NCBI GenBank assembly: GCA_016870975.1
Contig: VGAE01000002.1
Span: 62,001 to 126,000 of the forward strand
DNA from: Actinomycetota bacterium
GTDB taxonomy: Bacteria > Actinomycetota > Actinomycetes > Nanopelagicales > Nanopelagicaceae
Direction: 5' to 3'
DNA length: 64,000 bases
Shown: positions 21,712-30,469 of the stretch, piece after piece
Layout: each line of letters starts with the position of its first letter
Numbering within the stretch: position 1 is the stretch's first letter
Notes under the pieces: model-generated
The model's input: the letters and a program-made list of their open reading frames with translations, nothing else
Databases searched by the model: none
Told to the model about the DNA's origin: nothing
Made by a program: the position numbers and the translations under genes

Positions 21712-22772
21712 GAGGTGAGGCTATCTAAACTCTCGCAAGTAAGAAATTTGTAGTTATCTGGGGCTCGGAGGGAGGTAATTGCTTCTGCCAGGGTAGTAAC
21801 TGGGATTACCTGCAATCCGTTGGGAATATGTCGGATATCTCCACAATTTTCTCGCGGCGCAAGGAAAATTGTGGCTCCTTTGCGCGAAGCACCGATCATC
21901 TTCCCTTCAATTCCTGAAATCGCACCAACTCGACCACTCGGTGTTATGGTTCCCGTCCCAGCAACCGACCTTCCTCTCAGCAAGTCCTCAGCACCAAGCT
22001 TCTCAACTAAGCCGAGGGCAAAGATTAAGCCGCCGCTTGGACCGCCTACTCCGCGAAGATTAAAAGTGACATCTATTGGGAACTCTGCGCTTGTGCCAAC
22101 CAAGATACCAATCGCGGGACCGTTTCCACTATCAATATTTTTTGTGAGTTCTACATCAACCGAAATTCTCTTGAGTTGTCCATCAATAACTCTCTCAACT
22201 TCAATTCTAATTACATCGCCAACTTCGCGACCTTTATACGCATCCCTGATCTCTTCAATTTCCTTAATAACTTTTCCATCAACAGCTCGAATTCGATCTC
22301 CTTCTTTGAGAATTCCAACTGCATTGGAGTAATCGCGAACTTTACTTACGACGTAATCTTCCGTTATCTCGTAGCCAAGATAATTTAGAGCGGCCGCGGT
22401 TGCTGCGGTGCGAGATACCGCCATTTCAACCCTAGAGTCTCGTTGTCGTTCTACATCTCTACTTGCAGGCGGATAAACGCTCTCGCGTGGCAGAACTGCG
22501 TGCGGACCAATCGCCCAATTGTAGAGGGTTTCGGCTCCAAAAACGGAAGATTGTGGATTAGTGACAAGGATTGAGGTTAAGTAGAGCTTGCCATTTGGCT
22601 TATATGTTTGGGCCCGCTCAATTGTGATTAATTTTCCAGTCACATCATTGGGAACACCTGGCTTGAAATAGACGTACGGAATTGGTGCTGCTAGCGTTAC
22701 TATCGTTAGAAAAAAGAAAAAAATTCGTGCCGACAATGGCCAGCGATAACGAAGCGGGGAAATATCTTGCAT
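21708..22772 (-). CDS. PDZ domain Lon-like (S16) secreted protease
   Basis: PDZ LKEGDRIRAVDGKVIKEIEEIR; S16 GGPSGGLIFALGLVEKL; N-terminal TM. Confidence 0.93.
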   Translation of the reverse strand: MQDISPLRYRWPLSARIFFFFLTIVTLAAPIPYVYFKPGVPNDVTGKLITIERAQTYKPNGKLYLTSILVTNPQSSVFGAETLYNWAIGPHAVLPRESVYPPASRDVERQRDSRVEMAVSRTAATAAALNYLGYEITEDYVVSKVRDYSNAVGILKEGDRIRAVDGKVIKEIEEIRDAYKGREVGDVIRIEVERVIDGQLKRISVDVELTKNIDSGNGPAIGILVGTSAEFPIDVTFNLRGVGGPSGGLIFALGLVEKLGAEDLLRGRSVAGTGTITPSGRVGAISGIEGKMIGASRKGATIFLAPRENCGDIRHIPNGLQVIPVTTLAEAITSLRAPDNYKFLTCESLDSLTS

Positions 22773-22781
22773 TAGATCAAA

Positions 22782-23039
22782 TTACTCATCGTTCTTCAAG
22801 GTGGGATTGAGCCGGGAATCTGGCGATGGATTTTTCTCAGTACTCTTAAATGAATTTTGAAATTTTTGAAATCTTCCGACCGAGCGATTGATTTGATTGT
22901 CGTATCTGCTCTTTAATTTTGTCGCCCAATAAGCATAAGCAAGGCCGCCGACAAGGGCGAGTGCCGGGATAATCAACCAGACCAGGGCTGAAATCGGGGC
23001 GCCGGCAGAATCGCTAGCGAGTTGCGTCAACATACTCAT
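22782..23039 (-). CDS. Small membrane protein of unknown function
   Basis: One predicted TM segment followed by a charged tail; upstream of the Lon-like protease. Confidence 0.55.
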   Translation of the reverse strand: MSMLTQLASDSAGAPISALVWLIIPALALVGGLAYAYWATKLKSRYDNQINRSVGRFQKFQNSFKSTEKNPSPDSRLNPTLKNDE

Positions 23040-23143
23040 AGCCTAGGTTAGGGTGGCTGAGAAAGCGCGGAGAAAACAGTTCGGGAAGAAATTTGATGCC
23101 GGCGTGGTTTAAGAGAGTCTAAGAAATCAACTTGTGAAGGTGG

Positions 23144-24460
23144 GTGGTGAAATTGGGTAGTCTCGGATTTTCACCTGATGATTCATCTAAGGATCCTAAA
23201 GATCCCAATAATCCCTTTGATTTCCAGGAAATTCTCAAACAGTTCTCTGGCCTTGGTTTAAATCTACCTGGATTAATGGCATCACTTTCTGGTCAAGCAT
23301 CTCCAGCTGCGCTCTCTAAAGAGTTGATAAGAGATATCTCGAAGAAGTTTCTCTCGGTACATGGTGATGTACCAGTAACACTCGCAAGCCAGAACCAAGT
23401 TCGCGAAGCTCTCGAGATTGCAGATCTCTGGATGAACGAAGCCACCGTCTTTCCAAATCTTCCAATCCCAGAAGGTTCTGCCTTAAGTCGACGCGATTGG
23501 ATCGACTCCACACTCGCGGGGTGGCAAGAAATTGCTAAACCCCTGGTCGCCGGAATGAGTGAGGCGATGACCCAACTATTTGAGGAGAATTCTGGCGCTG
23601 CCGAAGAGATAACAATTCCGGGCGCACCCTTTAATCTCTCAAAATCCACTATTACCTCCATAATCTCAACCTTTATGAGTTCGATGATTAGTTCTCAACT
23701 TGGCCAGACAATAGGTGCGCTCTCAACTAGCGTAACCGGAGCCAATGATGTGGCGCTCCCCCTTCTAAATCCGGTAAGAGCACAACTCGTTCCTCAGAAT
23801 GTAACTATCTGGGGCTCAGGTCTCGATATCGATGAGCGCGAGATTCGAATCTATCTCGCGCTTCGAGAAGTTGCTGCCGCACGATTATTTGCTGGCGTAC
23901 CTTGGCTCCGCGCCCACATTAACTCCGCAATCGCAACTTACGGAAAAGGAATTAGAGTCGACATCACCGCCATGACCGAACAAGCACAGAGCGCGATTGA
24001 TTCCGGCGAATTAGATATAAATAATCCAGAATCAACGACCTTAGCTATGTCCGGCGGTCTCTTTACCCCGGAAGAGACTCCGGCTCAACTAGCCGCCTTA
24101 GAGAAGTTAGAGACCTTGCTTGCACTTATTGAAGGATGGATAGATTCAGTAGTTGCCGGGGCGGTCCAAAATCGCTTACCTGACTTTGCGAAATTAAGTG
24201 AGACCCAACAGCGACGCCGTGCCACCAAATCTCCGACGCAACAGTTATTTGCTTCGCTAGTTGGCTTAGAAGTTTCGCCCCGACGTACCCGTGAAGCAAG
24301 AGAGTTTTGGAACCAAGTAGCAAAATTGCGCGACATAAGTGATCGAGATGCGATCTGGGATGAGGCAGTACTACTACCAAGTGCGGAACAACTCCTTGAT
24401 GTTGAGGGCTTTCTTAAGGCGATGACTGTTCCAGATGATCTCTCTGGTCTAAATCCATAG
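23144..24460 (+). CDS. DUF2342 / zinc-dependent metalloprotease-like family protein
   Basis: REVAAARLFAGVPWLRAHI and LIEGWIDSVVAGAVQNRLPD; conserved next to UPF0182. Confidence 0.85.
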   Translation: MVKLGSLGFSPDDSSKDPKDPNNPFDFQEILKQFSGLGLNLPGLMASLSGQASPAALSKELIRDISKKFLSVHGDVPVTLASQNQVREALEIADLWMNEATVFPNLPIPEGSALSRRDWIDSTLAGWQEIAKPLVAGMSEAMTQLFEENSGAAEEITIPGAPFNLSKSTITSIISTFMSSMISSQLGQTIGALSTSVTGANDVALPLLNPVRAQLVPQNVTIWGSGLDIDEREIRIYLALREVAAARLFAGVPWLRAHINSAIATYGKGIRVDITAMTEQAQSAIDSGELDINNPESTTLAMSGGLFTPEETPAQLAALEKLETLLALIEGWIDSVVAGAVQNRLPDFAKLSETQQRRRATKSPTQQLFASLVGLEVSPRRTREAREFWNQVAKLRDISDRDAIWDEAVLLPSAEQLLDVEGFLKAMTVPDDLSGLNP

Positions 24461-24462
24461 AC

Positions 24463-24494
24463 GTTCCAGTGCCTAGAAGTTCCAGTGCCTAGAA
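24463..24494. repeat. Tandem duplication of 16 bp GTTCCAGTGCCTAGAA
   Basis: Two identical adjacent copies, 24463-24478 and 24479-24494. Confidence 0.97.
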
Positions 24495-24508
24495 GCTTCA
24501 GATAAAAG

Positions 24509-24580
24509 CGAAGCCCCCGGGCGCACAATTCATTATCTGCCTTCCCCTTGCAGATAAAGAACGGTTATCCGGGGACTTCG
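24509..24580. promoter_or_regulatory. Nested inverted repeats (possible structured RNA)
   Basis: Outer CGAAGCCCCCGG/CCGGGGACTTCG (11 of 12 paired) around inner perfect TTATCTGC/GCAGATAA. Confidence 0.5.
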
Positions 24581-24632
24581 TGGTCGCAAAATACGACATG
24601 ACGAGGGAAATAATCAACTTCTTTCAGCAAGT

Positions 24633-25307
24633 TTGTCCAACAAAAGACTCAGGTACACCTCTAGAGTTATGCGCGCAGAGTTTGGTTTAGAGAGGCGTTG
24701 GCGTGTGGATGACTACATCCAAGATGAATTGTTCGGGGCTAATCTCGCCGGAATGCGGACAAAGACGAAGAAAAGCACCGAGCGAATTCCACCAATGGAA
24801 GTCTCGGGCGGCGCTGAGATCAAAGTAGTTCGAAGCTCAAGAAGAAGCCGCTCGATAAGCGCCTATCGTGAGCATGGCTCAATTGTCATTCAAGTTCCGG
24901 CACATCTCTCTAACTCAAAGATCCAAGAGGTTATCCCTGAGATGGTTGAAAAAGTACTCGCTCGAGAGGCCCGTGAAAAAATTAGCGATAACGATCTCTT
25001 TGCTAGAGCCAAGACTTTACTGGCCCGTTACTTGCCAGAATTTCAAGTAGATGCCGCCAGCGTCAAATGGCGGAATATGGATGAACGTTGGGGTTCTTGC
25101 ACAACTGTTGATCGAACAATTCGAATCTCCTCAAGGTTAAATGGTTCACCAGATTATGTGCTCGACTACATATTGGTACATGAACTTATCCATCTGGAAA
25201 TTCCAGATCACGGCGAAAATTTCCATGCGCTACTTGCGAGATATGAGAGGAGCGACTTAGCCAACTCCTATCTTGAAGGGTATGAAGCTGGTGCTCGCGG
25301 CCAATAG
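24633..25307 (+). CDS. YgjP-like (DUF45) metallopeptidase; alternative ATG at 24669
   Basis: HELIHLEIPDHGENFHALLARY and VKWRNMDERWGSCT. Confidence 0.88.
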   Translation: MSNKRLRYTSRVMRAEFGLERRWRVDDYIQDELFGANLAGMRTKTKKSTERIPPMEVSGGAEIKVVRSSRRSRSISAYREHGSIVIQVPAHLSNSKIQEVIPEMVEKVLAREAREKISDNDLFARAKTLLARYLPEFQVDAASVKWRNMDERWGSCTTVDRTIRISSRLNGSPDYVLDYILVHELIHLEIPDHGENFHALLARYERSDLANSYLEGYEAGARGQ

Positions 25308-25452
25308 AGCTCCAAAAACCTCATTTCGAGGTGAAAACTTGCTTTTGAACGAGAAAACGCCCTCAGCGTGCTTGGTTTGCGTCATTTTGAAGCTAGCCCG
25401 GGGGTATGGTCAGGGTATTCACAGGACAAACCTGTGAGGATCGGAGGGAGAA

Positions 25453-25611
25453 ATGGCTGAGACATACAAAGGTGAGGCCTACTGCGTTAAGTGCAAAGAG
25501 AAGCGTCAGTTCGAAGGGTTTGTAAACGTATCCGACTCTGGTCGTCGCATGGCGAAGGGCAAGTGCCCTGTATGCGGCACCACTGTTAATCGCATCCTTG
25601 GCAAGGCTTAA
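25453..25611 (+). CDS. DUF5679-like small zinc-ribbon protein (52 aa)
   Basis: MAETYKGEAYCVKCKEKRQFEGFVNVSDSGRRMAKGKCPVCGTTVNRILGKA; GGAGGGAG RBS; two CxxC; not in the supplied ORF track. Confidence 0.88.
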   Translation: MAETYKGEAYCVKCKEKRQFEGFVNVSDSGRRMAKGKCPVCGTTVNRILGKA

Positions 25612-25631
25612 TAGCTAATTCAGGAAGTTTG

Positions 25632-25658
25632 AAAGCGGGGGCAACGCCCCCGCTTTTT
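25632..25658 (+). terminator. Rho-independent terminator
   Basis: AAAGCGGGGGC-AAC-GCCCCCGCTTTTTT. Confidence 0.93.
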
Positions 25659-25750
25659 TCTTTCCCAAAAGTTAAACAGAGCGCATATCTCTTCACATAA
25701 AGTGTGGGTGGCCCTAAGGGTGAGCCTTAGTTTCATCGGAATATCCAGCC

Positions 25751-26812
25751 ATGGCACCGCGATTGAAAGCTGGCATCTCCATTTGGTGCTGCGGTGAACG
25801 GCTCTATATCGGAGATCAATTTAGATATTTTCTCCTCCCTGAAAAGATTGGTGAGATTCCATGTATTCAAAGCCTGCACCGTCTAACAAATAATTCACTC
25901 GAGAATATAGATCAACCCCTACTGGAGGCGTTGGCGCGACTCGACCTTATAGATCAGAGAGTAACTGAGATTTCATATCGATATCGAGCCGACCGGTTCT
26001 TTCTAAGTTCGATAGATGGAACACGTAGCCTCGCGCTCCAACAGTTCCTAAAGAGATTTCAAATCGAATCCGATAGCGCTTCTCATCGATTAGGTGATAT
26101 CGATAGCGGACGTTCGAAATTGCTTGCTGGGAGGAACTTTTCCATTGAAATTGCAACTTCGCCAAACTCATCAAATCGAATCGCACTTAATCTCTTTGTT
26201 GCGCTAAAGGCTGCTGGCTTTGAGAGAACTTCACTACAACTCCCTGGAGAGAGTGCAATTGGAGATTTAAACGGTACTCAAATGCAGAAATGCGAATTAG
26301 AAGTAAATCGCTCAGATGTTGTAAAGCGTATCGATAGAGATGCCTCGCTCTACCCAGAACCCATTGATCCACCTGATGAATTCTTATTTGCAATAACCAT
26401 CGGAGCGCCATCACCTGATATCCAACATCGATGGCTAAATAATGGCATCAATCACCCTCTTATCAACTAAGTCTGAGATTCGGTCAGAGTTGGTCCAATA
26501 GTTATTGCTGGGAAGACTCCCTGTACTAACTGTCTCGCCATATCTGAGATTGAAACCGGGGCGAATCCAGCGAACGGGAGTTACATTTTTAAAGTTTCGG
26601 GCCGAGAAGTTGGTGCAGCGCTCGCAAATCTTGCGGCATCAATTGCAACCCTTGAGGTAATGAGATTTGCCGATTCAGCAACAAGTGCTCTTATTGGCAA
26701 GAGCGCTGATTACAGAAGCTCTCAGTTTATTGCGCCCCAGATCACAAATTGGCAGCTCCAACCTAGGTGCGGCTGTCGAAATCTGCCTTCAACTCGCGTC
26801 ACATCCACTTAA
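25751..26812 (+). pseudogene. ThiF/TOMM-type leader-binding-like protein with two in-frame stops (TAA 26468, TGA 26474)
   Basis: Continuous 354-codon frame apart from the two stops; C-terminal part GPIVIAGKTPCTNC...NWQLQPRCGCR keeps the CxxC/CxC zinc ligands; located between DUF5679 and ABC1 kinase. Confidence 0.7.
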
Positions 26813-26828
26813 GTAAGAGACTTCGTGG

Positions 26829-28160
26829 GTGGCCCATGAAATCCCCCGCAAGACCAGCACTCGTAGCGCCAAGTTGGCAAGTATTCCGCTCTCGGTAGCG
26901 GGACGTGGTGCACTTGGACTTGGCCGACAATTAATTGGCCAATCGCCACAATTTGCATTTGCGGAATTACAGGAGAAGACCGCTGAACAAGTTTTTAAAG
27001 TTCTCGGTGAATTAAAGGGCGGAGCTATGAAATTTGGTCAAGCGCTCTCAGTCTTCGAAGCCGCGCTTCCTGAAGATATCGCGAGGCCCTATCGACAGAC
27101 CCTGGTAAAACTTCAAGAAGCTGCGCCACCGCTACCGGCAAAGGTAGTTCATAAAGTTCTCGCGAAAGAGCTTGGTGAAGATTGGCGAGATAACTTCGCC
27201 GAATTTGAAGATAAGCCGGCCGCCTCAGCCTCAATCGGCCAAGTCCATCGCGGACGTTGGAAAGATGGACGGGTGGTTGCAGTAAAAATTCAATATCCGG
27301 GAGCTGCCGAAGCCCTTGTCTCTGATTTAAACCAGATTGAGAGATTCTCAAAGATCTTCCAATTATTTATGCCAGGTCTTGAGATGAAGCCTCTCCTTGA
27401 AGAGTTAAAGGCTCGAATTATTGAAGAGGTTGATTATCGATTTGAGGCTCAGGCCCAAGAAGCATGTTGGAACGCTTATTTAAATGATCCTGATATCGCG
27501 ATTCCCAAAGTTGTCTTAGCTACCGATCGAATTCTGGTCAGTGAATGGTTAGAGGGTAAACCCCTTGCTCGCGTTATCGCAGAAGGCGATCAAGAGGAGC
27601 GAAATAAGGCGGGAATTAAATTAGCAAGATTCCATTTCACTGCTCCGATGCGAGCCGGCTTGCTACATGCCGATCCTCACCCAGGCAACTTTAGAGTTCT
27701 TGCAGATGGCAGATTGGGAGTGCTTGATTTTGGTGCTTGTAATCGTCTGCCCAATGGATTTCCTGAACCATTTAAACGGTTACTCCGCAATGCGTTAGAG
27801 GGCGATGCGCTAGCGCTATACAACGGTTTTAAGGAGGATGGATTTATCCTTCCCGATGTTGATGTGGATCCACAATTGGTACTTGATTATCTCTTACCTC
27901 TAGTTGAACCGCTACGTGCAGCTTATTTTGAATATACCCGCGAATGGTTGCGTGAACAAAGCGTTCGAGTTGGCGATCCGAGAAATCCAACTGCAAAAAT
28001 CGGCTTCCAACTAAATCTTCCAGCGGAATACGTTTTGATACATCGCGTTACTTTAGGAACAACCGGAATTTTCTGTCAGCTACGTGCTCAAGGAAACTTT
28101 AGGGATGAGGCGCTCTCTTGGTTTCCCGAGATAACGCCCTCCCATCTACAGCAGGTTTAG
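26829..28160 (+). CDS. ABC1/AarF (UbiB-like) kinase family protein
   Basis: KFGQALSVFEAALPE, ASIGQVHRGRWKDGRVVAVKIQYPG, HADPHPGNFRVLADGRLGVLDFG; GTG start. Confidence 0.94.
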   Translation: MAHEIPRKTSTRSAKLASIPLSVAGRGALGLGRQLIGQSPQFAFAELQEKTAEQVFKVLGELKGGAMKFGQALSVFEAALPEDIARPYRQTLVKLQEAAPPLPAKVVHKVLAKELGEDWRDNFAEFEDKPAASASIGQVHRGRWKDGRVVAVKIQYPGAAEALVSDLNQIERFSKIFQLFMPGLEMKPLLEELKARIIEEVDYRFEAQAQEACWNAYLNDPDIAIPKVVLATDRILVSEWLEGKPLARVIAEGDQEERNKAGIKLARFHFTAPMRAGLLHADPHPGNFRVLADGRLGVLDFGACNRLPNGFPEPFKRLLRNALEGDALALYNGFKEDGFILPDVDVDPQLVLDYLLPLVEPLRAAYFEYTREWLREQSVRVGDPRNPTAKIGFQLNLPAEYVLIHRVTLGTTGIFCQLRAQGNFRDEALSWFPEITPSHLQQV

Positions 28161-28162
28161 AA

Positions 28163-28522
28163 CTAGGCGCTTGCTCCCGCCAATTCAACGAGGCGAGGTC
28201 TTCCAGGAGTTCGCTTCTTAGCAATTACCTGGCCATCTTCAAATAACTCTCCACCCCAAACCCCACATGGTTCTTCACGTGAGAGCGCTCCAGCTAAACA
28301 TTCTCGTCTAACGGGACAGGCGCCACAGAGGCTCTTCGCTAATGCGATCTCTTCACTCCTCTCCGAGAAGAAAAGTTCCGGGTCAGAGTTGTGGCATGGC
28401 AGGGTTACTGCGCGTTGATCGCTAGATGTGCCAGTGATGTAATCAAGGCCAAGCTTTGCGCTCTCGCCTTCTGCCCATCCTGGAACTAATAACTCACTAA
28501 AGAGAACTGTCATAGTTCTCAC
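28163..28522 (-). CDS. whiB7: WhiB-family Fe-S transcription factor, WhiB7/WblC type with C-terminal AT-hook
   Basis: Cysteines CHNSD..CGACPVRREC, EEPCGVWGGELF, terminal AT-hook PGRPR; between ABC1 kinase and uvrD2 as in other actinobacteria. Confidence 0.88.
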   Translation of the reverse strand: MRTMTVLFSELLVPGWAEGESAKLGLDYITGTSSDQRAVTLPCHNSDPELFFSERSEEIALAKSLCGACPVRRECLAGALSREEPCGVWGGELFEDGQVIAKKRTPGRPRLVELAGASA

Positions 28523-28577
28523 CTCTCCCTTTCTTCTTCTCGTTTGGTATTGGCTCTTCGGTTCTTGACCGGGGATA

Positions 28578-28615
28578 GAAAAAGGGGCCCGAATCCATTT
28601 GGATTCGAGGCCCCT
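28578..28615 (-). terminator. Intrinsic terminator/attenuator in the whiB7-like leader
   Basis: Minus strand AGGGGCCTCGAATCC-AAAT-GGATTCGGGCCCCTTTTTC, between uORF and whiB7 start. Confidence 0.9.
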
Positions 28616-28634
28616 GGGCTTCTCTATCTCTTAC

Positions 28635-28793
28635 CTACTCGATAGAGGCTCCAGGTTTCGAACCCTTGGTATTTGTCGCAAAATAGGTGAAAACCGACTC
28701 TGTCGACGGAGCGGACCAATGGGCAGCCCAATTGCGGTGAGCACGCTTAGCGGCCACCGTTGAGATGATCTTCTTCATCGAAGTTGTCTTCAT
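28635..28793 (-). CDS. Upstream leader ORF (52 aa) of the whiB7-like gene
   Basis: MKTTSMKKIISTVAAKRAHRNWAAHWSAPSTESVFTYFATNTKGSKPGASIE*, ends 20 nt before the terminator hairpin. Confidence 0.72.
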   Translation of the reverse strand: MKTTSMKKIISTVAAKRAHRNWAAHWSAPSTESVFTYFATNTKGSKPGASIE

Positions 28794-28800
28794 GGAGCTA

Positions 28801-28843
28801 AGGGTAAGCCAAGCCCATCTCTGCTGGCAAACGAGTTTTAAAT
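28801..28843 (-). promoter_or_regulatory. Candidate promoter of the whiB7-like leader
   Basis: Minus strand ATTTAAAAC (AT-rich), TTGCCA (-35-like, 28830-28825), TACCCT (-10-like, 28806-28801), uORF ATG 7 nt further on. Confidence 0.5.
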
Positions 28844-30469
28844 CAGCCCTGCCTCACGGAGAAATGGGCTTGCCTCACCGGCATAACTGAGATGTAGGGC
28901 GCGTTTTGCGCGAGTAACCCCAACATAGAAGAGGCGGCGCTCCTCATCTATCGGCTCAGCCAGGGGTAGATATCTAGCCGATGCTCCGGCGAGATAGACG
29001 CTCTCCCACTCCAAACCTTTGGCGCTATGTAACGTGGCGATTGTTACTCCAGGAAGATCAGGTGGATTGTTCTGATCAGCGCGCTCCTCTAGTTCTCGAA
29101 GGAATGCTCGCATTGAATCAATTCCATCATTTGATAATTCTTGAGCCAACTGAATCAAAGCTCTTACATATTTATCTTCAGCGCCAAATGATTTTAATAA
29201 GTCCCTTAATTCGCCTAGCCAATCCCCGGATGAGAGTACGGAAGCGCTGCGAATCGCCGCCATCATGGATCTGACATCACCTCTATCAAAGAAGCGTTCT
29301 GCGCTCCGTATCTGATTCTCAATCCCTGCGTTATTCAAGGCCGCTTCAATTGCATCTAGTTGAGAATTGGTACGAGCGAGTACTGCTAGTGATTTAACGC
29401 CAGTAGATATCTCACTCTTAACAGTTTCGGCAAGGGTTAATAGCTCTTCCGCCTCTGAATTTACTGAAACAACTTTAGGTCGATCGCCATGGGTGTTAAT
29501 GGCATCTAAATCGTGACCCAACTCGCCACTTCTCAAGATTGAATTAGCAATATTTATAATTTCTGGGGTGGAACGATAGCCAGCGCTAAGCCGAATAACT
29601 TCAGCGTTTGGATATTTCTTCGTGAAGTTCAGTAAAAATGCTGGAGTTGCTCCAGCAAAAGAATAAATGGTCTGGGCGGGATCTCCAACGACACAGATAT
29701 CTTCGCGCTTGCCTAACCAGAGATCAAGTAGTCGCTGTTGTAACGGAGATACATCCTGGTATTCATCAACAGTGAAATAACGGTACTGATCGCGTATCCG
29801 ATCTCGGATCTCTCTTATCTCCTCTAACATGCCAACTGTTAATAAAAGTACATCCTCGAAATCAATTGCTCGTTCTTGCCGCTTTAAACTCTCATACGCC
29901 TCGTAAGTTTTGGCAATATCCTCAAGTCCAAACTGTTCTCTACTCTTTCGAGCGCTAACTCGAACGGATCGAGAATTAGTCAAGGCAGATTCAATATACT
30001 CATCGCTTGGAATCTGTTGCACTTTGGCCCATTCAATTTCACTCGAAATATCGCGGAGCAGAGTGGGGCTCTTAATTAATTTCAATCCAGCGCGATCAAT
30101 TGCCTCACCAAGAAATGTGCTCTTGCTCGTCAATAGCGAGGGAAATCTGCCGCCGAGGGCTTCCGGCCAGAAATATAGAAGTTGCTTTAGCGCTGCCGAG
30201 TGAAATGTGCGCGCTGCAATTGCGGGAACTCCTAAGGTGCGAAGTCGCGATCTCATCTCACCAGCAGCCCGCGCTGTAAAAGTTAGCGCGAGAATTCGAT
30301 TTGGCTCGATAATGCCAATATCAACGGCGTAGGCCAATCGATGGGTGATTGCTCGCGTCTTTCCCGTTCCAGCGCCGGCAATTACGCAGACTGGACCTCG
30401 AACAGCGGTAGCAACTGTGCGTTGCTCATCATCTAATGCCGCCAGGATCTCTTCAGCGGCCGACATCAC
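28838..30469 (-). CDS. uvrD2: UvrD2-like superfamily I DNA helicase
   Basis: GAGTGKTRAITHRLAY, VDEYQDVSPLQ, GDPAQTIYSFAGA, ATLHSAKGLEWESV. Confidence 0.92.
   Translation of the reverse strand: MMSAAEEILAALDDEQRTVATAVRGPVCVIAGAGTGKTRAITHRLAYAVDIGIIEPNRILALTFTARAAGEMRSRLRTLGVPAIAARTFHSAALKQLLYFWPEALGGRFPSLLTSKSTFLGEAIDRAGLKLIKSPTLLRDISSEIEWAKVQQIPSDEYIESALTNSRSVRVSARKSREQFGLEDIAKTYEAYESLKRQERAIDFEDVLLLTVGMLEEIREIRDRIRDQYRYFTVDEYQDVSPLQQRLLDLWLGKREDICVVGDPAQTIYSFAGATPAFLLNFTKKYPNAEVIRLSAGYRSTPEIINIANSILRSGELGHDLDAINTHGDRPKVVSVNSEAEELLTLAETVKSEISTGVKSLAVLARTNSQLDAIEAALNNAGIENQIRSAERFFDRGDVRSMMAAIRSASVLSSGDWLGELRDLLKSFGAEDKYVRALIQLAQELSNDGIDSMRAFLRELEERADQNNPPDLPGVTIATLHSAKGLEWESVYLAGASARYLPLAEPIDEERRLFYVGVTRAKRALHLSYAGEASPFLREAGLI

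Noticed and set aside
21820-22332. 170-aa plus-strand ORF opposite the Lon-like protease
   Set aside because: Ser/Pro-rich shadow translation of the strongly supported minus-strand gene.
23144-24460. Catalytically dead metalloprotease (no HExxH)
   Set aside because: I am not certain which residues are catalytic in DUF2342; the overall family pattern looks ordinary.
24085-24528. 147-aa minus-strand ORF over the end of DUF2342
   Set aside because: Antisense shadow; no family signature, though the intergenic structure beneath it is reported separately.
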